The position numbers and the translations under genes are program-made. From Enoplosus armatus (lineage: Eukaryota; Chordata; Actinopteri; Centrarchiformes; Enoplosidae): DNA of 64,000 nucleotides. Shown one piece after another: positions 27,365 through 40,815 of this stretch. The notes under the pieces are model-generated. The model was not told the DNA's origin. It saw only the letters and a program-made list of their open reading frames with translations, and made no database searches. Positions within the stretch are counted from its first letter, which is position 1. Each line of letters begins with the position of its first letter. The DNA lies in assembly GCF_043641665.1 (NCBI RefSeq), contig NC_092183.1, forward strand, positions 19,575,501-19,639,500. Direction: 5' to 3'.

Positions 27365-27535
27365 AGAGCTGCTGTTAGGCACTGTTAAGCTAAGCTAAGC
27401 TAAGTCATTATGCTAAGCTAAGCTAACTGCTCCAGCTTCATATTGAACGGACAGATTTGAGAATGGCATTGATATACTTAGCTAACTCTCGGCAAGAAAG
27501 TGACAAAATGTCAAACTATTTGTTTAACTAAAGAA
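27365..27535 (+). repeat. interspersed teleost repeat, family C, copy 1
   Basis: Contains repeated agctaagcta units, then gctccagcttcatattgaac, gacagatttgagaatggcat and ctctcggcaagaaagtgaca, and ends aaaatgtcaaactatttg. The same ordered blocks recur near 45,395-45,530 and, partly inverted, at 61,205-61,345. Non-coding; class not named. Confidence 0.7.
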
Positions 27536-28063
27536 AATTAGATAAAAAATGAATAATCCAATTTCCACATCTAGTTTGAGTCACCCTTATACATGACTCT
27601 TGTTTCCTTATATGCACATTACAAAAACATTTTAGAGCCCATGAAAACTAAAAGGTTTTAAATCTTAACGATCACAGTTATAATTTGGGGAAAAAAACAT
27701 TCTTAGTATATTTATTTATAAGAGTTTAACACTGCGAACTGACTGACCGGCAATGTAAACATGTAACCCGACAACCGTAATTACAAATTGATTAAAAGGA
27801 TGCCAAACTATGATTCATGTGTGGAAGTATGTTACATCACGTTTATCTTGTCTGGTGAGAAACCAGTGAGAAAAGCATACAGAAAACCAAACATAACAAA
27901 CATGAAAATCTCTCGAGAGAAATAACCGAAACTATTTAAACTTTGGCAGAACATGTTGTGTTCATGTGCGACCTCCATTACTTAAAATAAAAAAAGCTGA
28001 TTGAAGAAATGTGTTCTCAGAAATAACAGATCATTCTAGAATAGGGGGGGGGAAGAGAAGAAG

Positions 28064-28103
<40 letters not shown>
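28064..28103. repeat. (CA)n microsatellite
   Basis: About 20 AC units in the intergenic region upstream of the receptor gene; a second short CA run follows at 28147-28162. Confidence 0.95.
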
Positions 28104-28106
<3 letters not shown>

Positions 28107-28499
28107 CGTGTACCACACACACTCCTGCTCACCTACCCAACCACCCACACACACACACACATATAGGAACAAATGCAGCCCACACTCCAACACCCTCACC
28201 CCCCTCCACTAAGTCCTCTTTCCTGATATTTTGGGGCTCCAGTGGACCCTTTGTGCTCCAGATTCACAGGTAAGACAAACAGACAGGCAGGGAGAGGGAC
28301 ACCCAAAGTTCCTTTTGATCTTTCAAAGGTTCAAAAGGTTTTGGGAAGATAATAAGCGATGCTCTCACCCCCTCCACCTCCACCTCCACCTCCCCGCTCA
28401 CTGTGCTCTGTGTAAAACCAACTAATGGATGGATTGTATGGCGATATACTTTCCCTAACTAGCTGTTTGTCTTGGGAGTGATTATAGGAATGGGGTGCT

Positions 28500-28502
<3 letters not shown>

Positions 28503-28565
<63 letters not shown>
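28503..28565. repeat. (TG)n microsatellite
   Basis: About 30 uninterrupted TG units. Confidence 0.97.
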
Positions 28566-28568
<3 letters not shown>

Positions 28569-28661
28569 AGTCTGGCAACAGGTGGACGAATGCTACAGAG
28601 AAAGTAGGGTTAGCATTGACAGCCCATGGAATGTGTCAGATCTCTGTTTACATGTGCATAT

Positions 28662-28662
28662 G

Positions 28663-28697
<35 letters not shown>
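28662..28697. repeat. (CA)n microsatellite
   Basis: About 18 CA units, only 100 bases after the TG run at 28503 and in the opposite base sense, so the two could pair as a hairpin. Confidence 0.95.
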
Positions 28698-28701
<4 letters not shown>

Positions 28702-29089
28702 GAGTGCATTTGTTGCTGCCTGGGTGGGATGGAACAGCAGGGAGATCTGAGGAGGGGCCAGCAGTTGTGTTTTGGTTCAGTTGTCCCATTTGGGTGTGGC
28801 AGCTCACAGCTCACACTGACGACAACACTAGAAGCAGGCACCTGTGTCTGCTGCTTTAATGTGTTTCACTGGCTGGCTGGATTGGAGATGCTGAGTGATG
28901 GTGCTACCAGTGAGATTAAAGGAGAAGTCTGGTGACAGTATCAACAAATCTCATGAAAAGACCAAAACCAGAGATGATTTGATCCTATCAAGTATCTCTG
29001 TTGTGTGACATGTTGTGCCATGTCCCTCAATTAAAAACACATTATTAAGCACACTGTTGCACTTGGTGACATGTTCTTTTATTACAATG

Positions 29090-29126
<37 letters not shown>
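29090..29126. repeat. (CA)n microsatellite
   Basis: About 18 CA units. Confidence 0.95.
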
Positions 29127-29128
<2 letters not shown>

Positions 29129-29129
29129 T

Positions 29130-31619
29130 AGTTCATATTTAGTCACACGCTCATACTCCGTCCTGCTGCTGTAAATACTCACTAGAACACCATTAATCCA
29201 CAGCTGAAAATAGTGCCTTACAAATGCTCTATTTACTCTCTTTTGAGTGACGTTTGCTAAAAACTACAGTGTCCAGCTGGTTAAGGAAGTTATTTAGCCT
29301 ATGTCAATAATGAGAGTGTATATTTGAGTCCAGTTCTTAAAGATTTACATCCTGAGTAGCAACAAACAGGTTTCAGGGCTGAGAGCCACAGACAGTGTAG
29401 GGACCTCAGAAAGTATTGAGACAGAGAAATGCATTTTTGGTTTTGGTCATTTTTATGGTTTGAATAGTTGACAATAACAAAAATATAGAGCCAGCTTTAT
29501 CCTTTAAGATGGAAGGGGATCAAATTTGTCATTTGATCATTAGATATGACAGGAAGTTCATAAAATAAAGGACCCATAGCTTAAGAAATAATGAAAAGAA
29601 GAAAAATGATTATGTTTATTTTCATTCATCATGAATGCGCCTCATTTAATGTTCAGTATGTAGTATTTTTGAAGTAGAGCATGCAAAAGGCTGCAGGATG
29701 TTTTTTTGTTTTGACAAGAGGTCGCAGCTGTTGGTCAGAACAAACCCAAACCAGTATATTAATGGAAAGGTTCATGCTCTACTCTCCTCATGAGGGAAAA
29801 AAAATCATTTTGAGGGGCCACTGGATTAACATGGTTGAACTCCCTCTAAGAATACTTTTGGGGGCACTGTAAAGCCCACACCCAAACATCCACACACACC
29901 AACAGGTCAGTCAGGCCACACACGAACACAGACAACACTTATGTGCGTTCAGAGGCCTACACAACTGTTGTTTTTGTGTTGGCGGTGCACCCTGTGCAGC
30001 CCCGGTGCTTTGCTCAGCTGGTATTCTGGGTGAGTTATCCCAAAGTGGACTTGCTGGCTAACAGCATCAGACAAGCTGTCAGCCCAGCTCATCTCAATAA
30101 CAACAACAAGTCTGGCCGTTCCAGCATGCATGATTGACTCCACCCTGATTCCACTGTCTTATTGTCAGACTCACATCTACCGTTTAAAGACGAAGGCTGG
30201 ATGCTTCTGTTATGCTCCTTTGTGTAATGATGCTGTAAAAGGCCTGTGTTATGGGTTTCATTCCCTCTGTGCTTCATACTTATGGTGCTCAAAGGACCAG
30301 GAAGGATGAAAATCTCCACTTCCCTTCCAAATGGCACCTGACTCAACTATATGAAGAAAAACGATGTGTTTAAGCATTTCTGTTTCTGTATGTGTGTGAT
30401 GAACAAGCCGAGGCCCTCACACCCATCACAGAGAGCCATCTTGTGATCTACTTGAAGCTCCACTGCGGTCAGATCTGCTCCTTGTTTGCCAGGATGGACA
30501 ATAAGTAACATATGATCCCTCACGCACAAAGACAAGATGAATCATGCGGCTTCACATTCTCGCTGCTTCACACATGTTGTTACTTTAGGACGTGATGCAA
30601 GACGAACCCGTATAGCTGTGATTTTTCCCCCTAACTTCTTGACCTCATTCGCAGTTTCTCTTTTTTCTCTGAGCAAAGTCCTCTCCTCAGTGTGTCAGAG
30701 CATCTGCAGTCAGGCACCCTCCTCCCGTCACCCCCCCAGCCCCGCCCTGCACCCCAACAACCGCTCTAACTGCAATCTCTTGTCAGAGGGGACAAATATT
30801 GGCTTGTTCGGTGGCCCGACCTCTGCCAGGATTAGAGCCCCACTTCCCCCCGCCGCCGCCGCCATCTCTAAACGGTGATTATGTCCAACAGAGCTCATTA
30901 CTGTCAAATCAAAGGATCCCTCAGAAGAGTCACTCGTTGGTAATGACCCTATTATTCAGTGAACATGTGGGGTTCGGTTGGCTTGACCTCCTGCAGATAG
31001 AGAGTCCTGTCTAGATGCTGACACTCTTTTTTTGGGACAGTAAATAACATTGTTTTAGGTATTTTAAAGTGGACTTAACTTGCCTACTTAACTAAAGTCA
31101 CCTTACTCACAATACTTGGATGGTGCCTCCTTCTGCTGGTTGTAAATAAATACAGTCTTTCAACTTCAAAAACCTTTGAATGTAACCCACAGGGCTGTGT
31201 CATCAAGTAGTTAAAGCACCACCGCTGATTGAAGTCACAGCTGAGTATCGAATACACACTCTCAGGATGACGGCTACTTTGCATAATCCGGTTACAGTCT
31301 GGATACTGGCTGTGAATCAATAGAGATTAGAGATCTATTAGTCTGAAGGTGTAAACCAAAAGCAAGGCATTCATGACAAAGCTTCAACCCTCTGGAGATA
31401 CCTGCCACTGAAATAACAGGCTGCTGTAATGAAACTGATGTGAAACTACAGGTTTAATGCAAAGAAAGACCCCCTTCTGTGCAAATATTTACATTTAGCA
31501 CGAGGATGGCTCTTTACTTTCTCCTCTCCGCCTTTTAAAATGACTTTTTCAACGCTGTTAACAAAAGTATCACTTTGGTTTTTCACAAACACTTACAAGA
31601 GATCTGGTTCATAGAACAC
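29130..31619. other. intergenic, no gene seen
   Basis: No coding exon is recognised on either strand. A GC-rich patch at 30,700-30,880 contains short proline-like CCG runs but no consistent frame or splice sites. Confidence 0.45.
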
Positions 31620-32474
31620 ATCTTTAATACAGTAGTTAGTTACAGTGATGTCAAAAAATAAAACATATACATCAAATTGGAACATTTATTTACAGTTTCT
31701 TTGTCCCCTTTAGTGCCGTGACTACACTGCGAAACCCCTCCACCCCAGCCCACCCCACCCGGTTCCTGTTCCCCAACAACATTTGTCAACTGCCATCTGC
31801 CTGTCTGCCCCCCGTCTCCCCTCCACAAACTATATAATTAAGCTGCAACACCTTTTCTCCTCTTACGCCCCCCCCCCCCCTCCTGCAGACTTCTACCTTC
31901 ACAAACAACAAGAGGACACTGCTCTGTTCGATTTCCCTGCTCACACATTTTTCATCTTTAAACAAGTGCTTCGAAAACAAAACAGCAATAATAGATCCGA
32001 ACAAGAAAAAAAAATGCTATGGTATGAAAATACTGTACAGCTTTGTGTTTCATCCAGTGTAAACAGATTTCTGAGTAAATTGATTCACAATTCCCAACAT
32101 CAGTGTGTGTGTGTGTGTGTGTGTGTGTTTTTAAAATCATAATTCTGTCCTCTTCTGTGATAGAAATGAGAACTTTTGCAGAGCAGGACAAAACAAAAAA
32201 TAGACTTTTTTTCTCTGAGAATTTGAAGAACAAAGTAAGCGAAAGGAGCTCAGCCAGCCGGCTCCGGCTTCAAGTCCACACAACGTACAGAGCATCCACC
32301 TCTCCCGCTGGAGAATAGGTGGAACACATTATGGATTTCATGACTGTGAGCAGTGACAATTCAAAGTTCATCATCTCGTCTTACCAGCTTTGAACAATGG
32401 ACACGTAAAGTCTGTGTTCCAGTGGTTGTAGCTGGGACCGGCCCGCAGCCCCGCTCCACCTTTCCTTTGACTCT
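31620..32474 (-). other. probable 3' UTR of the apelin receptor gene
   Basis: Downstream of the receptor stop on the minus strand. The minus strand reads AATAAA at 31685-31690 and ATTAAA just beyond, near 31,622, which would end a UTR of roughly 0.8 kb. It includes a TG run at 32104-32128. The exact end is inferred. Confidence 0.5.
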
Positions 32475-33560
32475 CTACACCTTGGTGGCCAGAGACTGAA
32501 TCTCTGACTTCTGAGTCTGGGCGCTGAGCGTGGACGACATGGAGCTCATCTGGCCATGCATAGCCTTCTTCAGGTTGAGCAGGCACAGACACTGGGAACG
32601 AAAGCGCAGGTCGAAGAAGGCGTACAAGAACGGGTTGAGGCAGCTGTTGACGTAGGCCAGGCAGGTGGCGTAGGGGTGAGCAAGCAGCAGGAAGCGCAGG
32701 AAGCCGCAGGAGCTCGGAGCCAGGTTCAGGTAGGAGAGGGCGTCCATGCTCTTCAGGACGTGGAAGGGAGTCCAGCAGATGGCAAACACCACCACCAGTG
32801 TGGTGATGATCTTCAGCAGCCGCTTCTTCTTCTGGTCCTCCTTGCGCACGTTGTTGAAGTGACGCGTGACGGTGCAGCCGATGAAGCAGTAGAAGATGGT
32901 CATGGCCAGGAAAGGTAGGAGAAAGCCCAAGGCAGAGGAGGAGAGGCTGAGCCCGGCGATCCAGAGGTACTCATGCCTCTGGTTCATGGTTACCAGGCTG
33001 AAGTCCATGGCGCATGTGGTCCGGTTGTTGTTTTGGTCGTTCACGGTGGTGCGGAAGAGCAGCGTGGGCACAGCCAGCAGGCCGGACAAGAACCAAATGG
33101 CGCCCAAGGACGCCAGCATGGTGCCCCGTGAGCGCAGCCTGCTGCTGGACAGAGAGTGCACGATGGCCAGGTAGCGGTCAAAGCTCAGGCAGGTGAGGCA
33201 GAACACACTGGCATACATGTTGACCAGAACAACATAGCTGCTGATCTTGCACAGAGCCACACCGAAGGGCCAGTGGTAGCCCAGGGCTGTGTACACGGCC
33301 CAGAGAGGTAGGGTTATAACAAAGGTGAGGTCAGCAAGGGCCAGGTTCCCGATGTAGACGTCTGCAGCCCGACGTTTAGACTTGGACCTCCACACAGTAA
33401 AGATGACCACGCCGTTACCTGACAGGCCCAGGATGAAGATGAGCATGTAGAGGACTGGGATGAGGGAGTAAGAGGGCTCCCACTCTGAGAAGTCACAGGC
33501 AGTCTCATTGTCATCATAGTACTCATAGTTATCAACATATTCCCCAGTGGTGGTCTCCAT
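32475..33560 (-). CDS. aplnr: apelin receptor, class A GPCR (intronless coding region)
   Basis: Seven-transmembrane receptor for apelin and Elabela/Toddler peptides, acting through Gi at the cell surface in gastrulation, heart and vessel development. The chosen start is the ATG at 33560 (METTTGEYVDNYEYYDDNET), giving 361 aa. Upstream in-frame codons only encode a Phe/Lys-rich stretch from an A-rich leader that no receptor of this family has. Features: N-glycosylation site Asn18; TM1 with GNGVVIFTVW; LALADL in TM2; SFDRYLAIVH at the end of TM3; extracellular loop 2 with NRTTCAMDF; CWTPFHVL in TM6; NSCLNPFLYAFFD in TM7; a Ser/Thr-rich tail ending KSEIQSLATKV. The tail and N-terminal WEPSYSLIPVLYM are typical of the two fish paralogues. 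I lean to aplnra over aplnrb from the SSMSSTLSAQTQKSE tail, from memory only. Confidence 0.95.
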   Translation of the reverse strand: METTTGEYVDNYEYYDDNETACDFSEWEPSYSLIPVLYMLIFILGLSGNGVVIFTVWRSKSKRRAADVYIGNLALADLTFVITLPLWAVYTALGYHWPFGVALCKISSYVVLVNMYASVFCLTCLSFDRYLAIVHSLSSSRLRSRGTMLASLGAIWFLSGLLAVPTLLFRTTVNDQNNNRTTCAMDFSLVTMNQRHEYLWIAGLSLSSSALGFLLPFLAMTIFYCFIGCTVTRHFNNVRKEDQKKKRLLKIITTLVVVFAICWTPFHVLKSMDALSYLNLAPSSCGFLRFLLLAHPYATCLAYVNSCLNPFLYAFFDLRFRSQCLCLLNLKKAMHGQMSSMSSTLSAQTQKSEIQSLATKV

Positions 33561-33765
33561 GCTGCAGTGGAAAAGATCTTTTCTTTTAAAAAAAAAAAAA
33601 ATCCTTCGCTTTGAGAAACAAAGATAAGAGTCCAGTACAGTTCCACGTCTGAGGAGGTGAGTCAAAGCAGAACTCAGTGAATCTCAGGAGCTGTAGGTTC
33701 TGCTGAGTTGACTGCTGGTGGGAGTTCAGATTGTGTGTGAGAGTGAGTGACTGTTGGTGCTGTCT

Positions 33766-33778
33766 GCCTTTTTAAACT
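33766..33778 (-). promoter_or_regulatory. possible TATA-like box of the apelin receptor gene
   Basis: The minus strand reads GAGTTTAAAAAGGC about 210 bases upstream of the receptor ATG. A start 25-30 bases downstream would give a 5' UTR of about 180 nt. Upstream lies a CCT/CCC-rich tract (33,810-33,885) that could bind Sp/KLF factors. Inferred from position and motif. Confidence 0.35.
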
Positions 33779-33806
33779 CAGCCCTCCACACCCCTGGTTC
33801 CCTCCC

Positions 33807-33885
33807 AGGACGACCCCCCCCCCCCCTCCTCCTCCTCCTCCCAGTAAAACATCTCCCAGCCCTCCCCCTCCTCCTCTCTCTCACC
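33807..33885. repeat. C-rich/(CCT)n low-complexity tract
   Basis: Polypyrimidine run with a ten-base C homopolymer and CTC triplets in the receptor promoter region; it can form non-B DNA. Confidence 0.85.
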
Positions 33886-35604
33886 TCCTCTGGCGGAGCC
33901 CATCCCTCCGCCCGGAGGACGAGGAGCCCCGTTACGTTGACAAGGGCCAAACCGTCGTTACGAATCTATCCGTAATCGATTCATACTCTACAAAACGAAG
34001 AATCAACTTTTAGGAATGTCAGGAAAAGACAAAACCACTAACCGCTGAAATCTAATAACTTCCAAAAATGAAGAAACACAGGATGCATCGGGTAAATAAA
34101 AGGCATCAGTCAATCAATCAATCAAGCAATTCTTTAAGTTTGAAGTTTAAAGAAAGTTTTAGCCAACTTTACTCGGCTTCTGTACCGAAGAGCAAATATT
34201 TAATGTACATTTTAATTGAAAATCGAGAGTTAATAATCATAATAATAATAATAAGAAGAAGAAGAATCATATGAATAACAGGCCTTCTAAAATAATAATG
34301 TGTCATTGAGCGGTTGATCGAGTCGGTTTGTGTCCATTACTGAAGAGAATAAATGGCGTCGTGTGAACAGACAGTGTTTTTGTCAAAGTTGCGCCTCACT
34401 CTCCTTTTTTTTTTTTTTTTTTTTATCTTTTAATCGGCATGAAAACGTACTTTTTCAGCGGTGCGTCAGAGAGCTGGTTAGAAAAGGTGGATCCAGCTCG
34501 TGTGCGGAACAGGTCTGGACATTCCGACCCCTCTCGTTTTACATGACAATCAACATTAACCGTCAGATGCGTCACATTTCGCCTCGTCCTTTGCGCTCAT
34601 CGGCCATGTCAGCAGCGCTGAGTGCGTCGCCTCGGAACGGCAGCGTAATTAGATCGACAGCGTTTGAAGATTAGATTAAATGTCAAGGTGTGAATTCAAT
34701 TCTCAAGTCTGGGGATTCATCTCCGTGATAAAAGGGACGCGCAAAAACACAGCGAAAAAAACACAAGGAAGCCTCACGCTGACGCATTGATCACTGAGCC
34801 AACAATCTATTTCTAAATCCTTTTTGGTGGAGACCTGCTCATTCAGCTGCTGATTGCATCATAGAAGAGGGTTCGTTTGGAGTTTAAAGGTTGTTTTAAT
34901 TTGCCGCAAGTGGAAATAGATTTGGTTGCACTTATTAGTACTCAATTGGCAAACAGTAACCTTTAAAAACATTAAAACACCCAAAAGTTTAGAAAAGGCT
35001 GTTTCAACTAAAGATACAATTTTGCATTATGGAAATGTAACTTTACTACAGCTTGACAAACTATTCAATCAACATGATGTGTTATTTGTAGACCCACTCA
35101 GAGACTCCCGAGTCAGCTCAAAGGTTCTGACCTTCAGTGGGACAAAGAGTGGACAAGCCTGAGCAGTGTTGAACATTATTTACAGCGTGGTTAGTTTGGA
35201 TAATCTGCCCAGAACAGGCCTCCTAGTGGCGATAACAGGGAGTTGCTACATGAATCCTCACGTTGGATTGTTGAACTGTAAATACGGAAAGAGAAATGTG
35301 TCTTTGGTGGAAGGAAGGACTCTGAGGAGCACAGCTTATCGGCATGCAGCGAGTGACTGGTGATTGTGCTGTAGCCAGTCAAGGGGAGTCCAACGTGGCA
35401 GAGGCGATGAGGACGTGTAGGCGCCCCCAGTTTCTTTCTCTGTGGAGACGTGGACGCTGAGCTCCGTTGACATGATTTTGTGTTTTTATGTCGACAAGTT
35501 CAAATAAAAAAGTGAAAACGGTTGTATTAAAAGAAAAGATGAACTGTGGTTATTCTGCTTGTACTTGATCCTCCACCTTGGAAAAGCACACAAAAGCACT
35601 CGCA

Positions 35605-35606
<2 letters not shown>

Positions 35607-35638
<32 letters not shown>
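35607..35638. repeat. (CA)n microsatellite
   Basis: About 15 CA units. Confidence 0.95.
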
Positions 35639-35640
<2 letters not shown>

Positions 35641-38600
35641 CACCAGGTGGGTCCCACCTCTGCCTCATTCCCCAGGGAGAGGATTGGCCGCCTGCTGCTT
35701 GCAGGCCCGCTATCCCTTAGACAAATAAATTTGCAAATTTAAAAAATAAAGGCGAGTAGATAAGAAACAGATGGTCAGATTAGACCATCGTCTTGGATAT
35801 CTTCAGAGGATCTCCTCACTTGCTAATCGTAGCCTTTATAGGTGCCAAGATAAAGTCCTGCTGCTGATCCGGAGGTCCGTTTTACAGGGGGGTGGGAGGA
35901 TGACTGTCAGTTGGGAGTGAGGAGTTACTTAACATTTCTTTCCAAATAAAACATAACCACAGGTTATTGCATGCTTTTAGTTTGTGTCATATCTTCCTTG
36001 CCACCTATGGCTGCATTGCGTCAGAGGGTTTTCTGTCTTAGGCCTGGACCACACATGTGTCCCCGCCACAGCTGTGACTGCTTTTGATCTGCTGCTGTAA
36101 AGACCCTGCTGCTGTGATATGACTGCTCCTGTCTTTTCACTTGAGGGATATCACGGATGCTTCCAAAGTTGCTGCTAGCTGATCGTATGCCTTGTAACAG
36201 CTGATATATTTTTCATAAAGAGAGGGAGGTGTGTGTGACATTCATCTTCACAGAGTTCACTGGAGTCAATGACAGGCGACTTGGGGGACATTTGCAATGG
36301 ATGCATGTCAGCTCCAGTCCGGTCAGAGGAGGAGATAAGTGATTGAAGGCGTAATCTGTGGCCTGAGGCTTGTTTGAAGTGTAAAAATTGATGGCAGCAC
36401 ACAGATCCCCCTTCCTTGATTTGTGGCCAATACAGCAGACCCTGCAAATCATGCTGAGGCACCCGGGGACCAGGGTCAAAGGGGTGCTAGGGTCGCAGTG
36501 CGGTGTCATTTGAGAGACAAGAGAGGTTGGTCCCTAAGTGCACACTGTCCCCGCTGAAAACACTTTATGTGAAATAAAGACAACAATACTTCATACCGGA
36601 CCCCAGTATGTCTTCCCATCTAGTCAAATCTTAGCGCTAACTGTGAGCCACAGCCGTGGACCTTTCACATCGGCCTGCGAAGTGCCGACTCTGCTGTGTC
36701 AGACGATGTCGCACTCCTGTGCCATGGGGCCAGTGCCACACCCTCAGATGTGCGAGGGCACTGCTCCTGCTGGGGGGGGGTTTGTTAATTGGCAGAGCAT
36801 CTTGTCAAACTGCAGGTTATGTGAGGATCGCTGGCTGTTGTGTGTCTGCTACTCCAGCCTGACAGTTTGCTTCTGCAATTACAAAAAAATCATAAAATCA
36901 TAAGAATAAGATACATTCTCATAGTGTGAAATGGAAAGTTCTGTAAATAACTTCCAGGGGGCATTGTATTATACTGTATGTGCCTAGTTAAACTCTTAAT
37001 CCTGAGGCCAGCCATAACACAAACAGCTATCTTTTCCCCACATCTGCCGACACTTGACCTCAGCATTGAACTGAATAAACCTCCTCCCAATCATGAGAAA
37101 CGTTTGCGCCGATAAGGCTGCCCTATTGTTTTATTTTTGTCGCTCTAAGCACTTTTCTTTTAATGAGCAATGCACCTGTTAGAGTGCTTTTTAAAAGTTC
37201 ATCATGTATCCCAGATTAAGTTCAAACAATGGATGTTTTTTTTGTTTCCCAGAAAGAAACTTTTTCTCATTCGGAGATTTTTGTGCCTGTACCGTCTCTT
37301 TGTAGTATGGTTGGGTACATTGTTGTTTACGGAGAGTCCAAAAATGGTTGGAGAACCTAATGATTTTAGGTTCTGAACCTAATGTTTCACTTTATAAAAA
37401 AGCAAACGTTTCCTTGCACCTCCCTTTGAATAAGAGAAAAAAAACATTGGTATAATTATATTCACCATTAATAACTAAAAGTGCATTAAAATGTAAGATA
37501 ATGCAACCCAATGAAGCCTTAAATGTTAAAGGAACAATCGTTTTCACACAGACATCAACTGCTATAATTGTGACAGGATTGTGGCCAAATGCACCTTCAT
37601 GAACTGTGGTGCACACAAAGTCCACTTTTTATGTGACATTTTAGTTTTGCAGTAAATCCCACAAAGGGAAAAAGGAAATAAGATCTAAATCTAGGATGAG
37701 AAAAAGTTGCTTGCGCTTTTCTCCAAAATATCTTTGACGATCTTCCTCGCAAAACAAAAACTATGTAATCCTGCATGTTTTCCTGACCACACTTTTACTA
37801 TGACAGCAGCTACTTGGGAAAGAAACTTTTCACTTATTTTACACATTTAAGTCTGTTTACCACTGCAGTACTGCTACTGCTGGAGTACTACTGCATATGG
37901 GGGAAGAAGTTGTATAAAGCCTTTTGTGGCTCCAGAGAGAGCTGCGTGAAAGGCCGCGATTAGCACAACACATCCAAATCTCGTTACGTTGTGGGTAATG
38001 AAGGCGCCAGGTTTTGACAAGGAAGAAGAACGCATGGAACACAAAAATATGACATCTCTGGTTCTGCTGCATCAATTTTGATCCTTTTATTTAAACTGTC
38101 CATCGTGAGTCTGACAGCATTATAGGAGTGCGCTTGAGCCTGTTGCTTCTTATTTGTTTTGCATTTGAAGCCGCAGTGTGAAGAGGTAAACCCCTCCAGG
38201 TTGACTTATTTCAACATGCATTCTGTGTCAGTGAACTGAACACGTGCGCGCGTCACAGCAAAGTTTTCCTTGGACGGCTCAAAAGGAGCGCAGGGTTTAT
38301 CTGCAGCAGGGTCGCGCTGTCTGTGCCTGGGAGACAGTGGTGTTTGACATCCATATCAAAACCCAAACATGGCCCAGCCAGAGCCAAACTACAGCAGTGT
38401 TTGCGAGTGGGTTATTGTTGTTGCCATCCTGACTGTTTATGTATGACTTATCTACCTTCCTTATTGCACGTCTGCCAAGAAAGAAAACAACATGCACACA
38501 ATGAGGGCTGGATTTTTATTGTGACATTTCAGTTCATTTGAGCCTCTGCTTAGTTTACATTGGCCCTTTTCTGACACATTTTCTCTCCCTGGTTAGAGTG

Positions 38601-40781
38601 TTTTTAACACTTCACAGGTAACCATGACGCTAAATGTGAGCCTTCAATACTGATTGACCCAAATCGAGGCAGCTGTCCAGCGGTGCTCTCCTCTCGTCCA
38701 TCCTTGTTGTCTCCACACCTCCAGTAGCTTGGTCAGGAACAACAGGGTCACAAGGTGTTTCCCCTCTCCCTTCTCAGGACCCTGGACCACCCCCGCACCC
38801 ATCCTCTCTTTCCCCACTATACTCAGCGTGTGTGTGTGTGTGTGTGTGTCAATGGACAAAACAGCAAGCACCACAGGATGTGCTATAATAGGACGGTTTA
38901 TCCTCTCCAACTGAGATGCTTCTGTCCGACTTTTGTTTTATAGCTGCTTGAGGTAAGCTATTTATTTAAGAGATGGCGGGATTGAATGATAATATAAATA
39001 TTATATTTTTTTGTCTTACATTCCAAGAGATTTTATAGGGTTGTGGAAATGGGTCGGATTGATGGTTATATGAAAAGGTGTGACAAGATCATTTCTCCTT
39101 CTTCATTCTTCACTCAAAACTATGTTTTTTTAAAGTGTGCAGGTGTGCAAGATTTACATTTCACCTGCGCTCACAGGGGTGACCAGGAAGGAAACCTTGT
39201 AGAAAAAGTAGGAAACAATAACACAGGAGAAAATAAAGAAGCGGGATGAGTCTAATGAAAGAGAGGAAGAAATAAAGGGACAAAGGACAGGGTTGATGAG
39301 AGGGTAGTGGCTAGCATGCAGGCCACTTCTCTCTGTGTAGTAGAGTTAATGACAGGGATTAAGGAGCTGGGGGGGCTGCTGGGATCTCCAGGCTCTGCAA
39401 GACTCCAGCCCGGCCCTCCCATCATCCCAGGAGATCTGCGGGAATCTGACTCCATTTGGCCTAAAATCTCCTGAGAAAACAAAAACCCTGTGGCTCAATT
39501 AGGAGGAAATTAGTCTCTCTGTCCACATTCACATTTTATTTTATTTCATTCTGCCACAATAGTTAGTATGAGTGTTAATATGTTTTTCAGAATCGATTAT
39601 CTGGGCTGCTTTGTAGATAGCTGTTTCTTGAAAGTTGGATGCTTACTCTTAATTGTTAGACTGGGAAACTTATTCTGAAGTGACAGGAAATGTCTGGATC
39701 TCATAATCAATAAGTGCTCCGTGCCTCTATGATTCTTGCCTGTTTTCCTTTAAACTAGAGACACAGAAACCTAAAGCCCGTCCCTGTTATGAGAAGTCAA
39801 AGTGAAAACCCAAACAGCGGTCCATGTGAAAACCAGGTGCTTTGCAGGCTTTTCATCCGCAGTCTCACAACGTCTGAGTGGAAGTTTTGTCTTTTATCCT
39901 CTCATTTCCTTCAGGACGGGAATGAAAGAGTTGTCACAGACCTGACTGGCACTGAGAAAGACCAGGAGGGAGGCAAAAATGCTTAGTGATCAAAACCATA
40001 AACCCAAATTTGAGACAATCAGTATGCTTTAATTGCTAAGTTTTTCCCCCCAACTCTTTACTGAATGTGCTCTATTCAGCAGGTCATAAAAAGCACAACC
40101 AGGTTCACGGGGACTGAATGGCCAGTGCTGAAAGTCTAACCCAAAACTGGAGATTCGCCAGGGAAAATCTACCAGACCCAGTTTATAAAAACTGCTAAAA
40201 TAAGATACAAGTTGTGCCCCACACTACGAGCATGTCAGGAATATCTAGACTATTTATATCTCAGAAGATTTACAGCCAAAGTGACGTGCGATTTCATCGC
40301 CGACCAGCACTGTGTAACATTTTTGTTCTTATTTCAGGGCCAAGTATGACAATGTTTTTCTAAGAGTTTTAAAAAGCCCTTTCAAATTAGTGCAGCTGTG
40401 TTTATTTACCATGAGGGTATAGTTTGGATTTAATGCCCTGCTAAATGCAGTTTAACTGAGTGCAGATCAGCTCTGCGGTCAGCTCTATTAGAGGATATTC
40501 AGCAGGTTCAATGGCCATCACAGGTACAAAACAATAAAATGTATGCTCTACTGTTACACGTTTATGGTGGCTGTTAACCCTCCCATCAAACTTAAGGAGC
40601 AGTCCTCGGCATTCTTGCCACCGCTGAAATTGCAAAGCATCTAACAGTGGCGACAGCGTGGCGGAGGCTGCACTGTTTTCCCATCTGTCAGCTGTTTGAC
40701 AGACAGCAACAAACTGTAAATCAGTGTCCTCTGAGCCGAGGGCCAGCCCTCTCCCTGCTCAGAGCAAACAAACCATAGGGA

Positions 40782-40782
<1 letters not shown>

Positions 40783-40813
<31 letters not shown>
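40783..40813. repeat. (TG)n microsatellite
   Basis: About 15 TG units. Confidence 0.95.

Positions 40814-40815
<2 letters not shown>

Noticed and set aside
33561..33665. Upstream start adding 35 residues to the apelin receptor
   Set aside because: The extension derives from an A-rich leader encoding Phe and Lys runs and is unlike any receptor N-terminus. The ATG at 33560 gives the family length.
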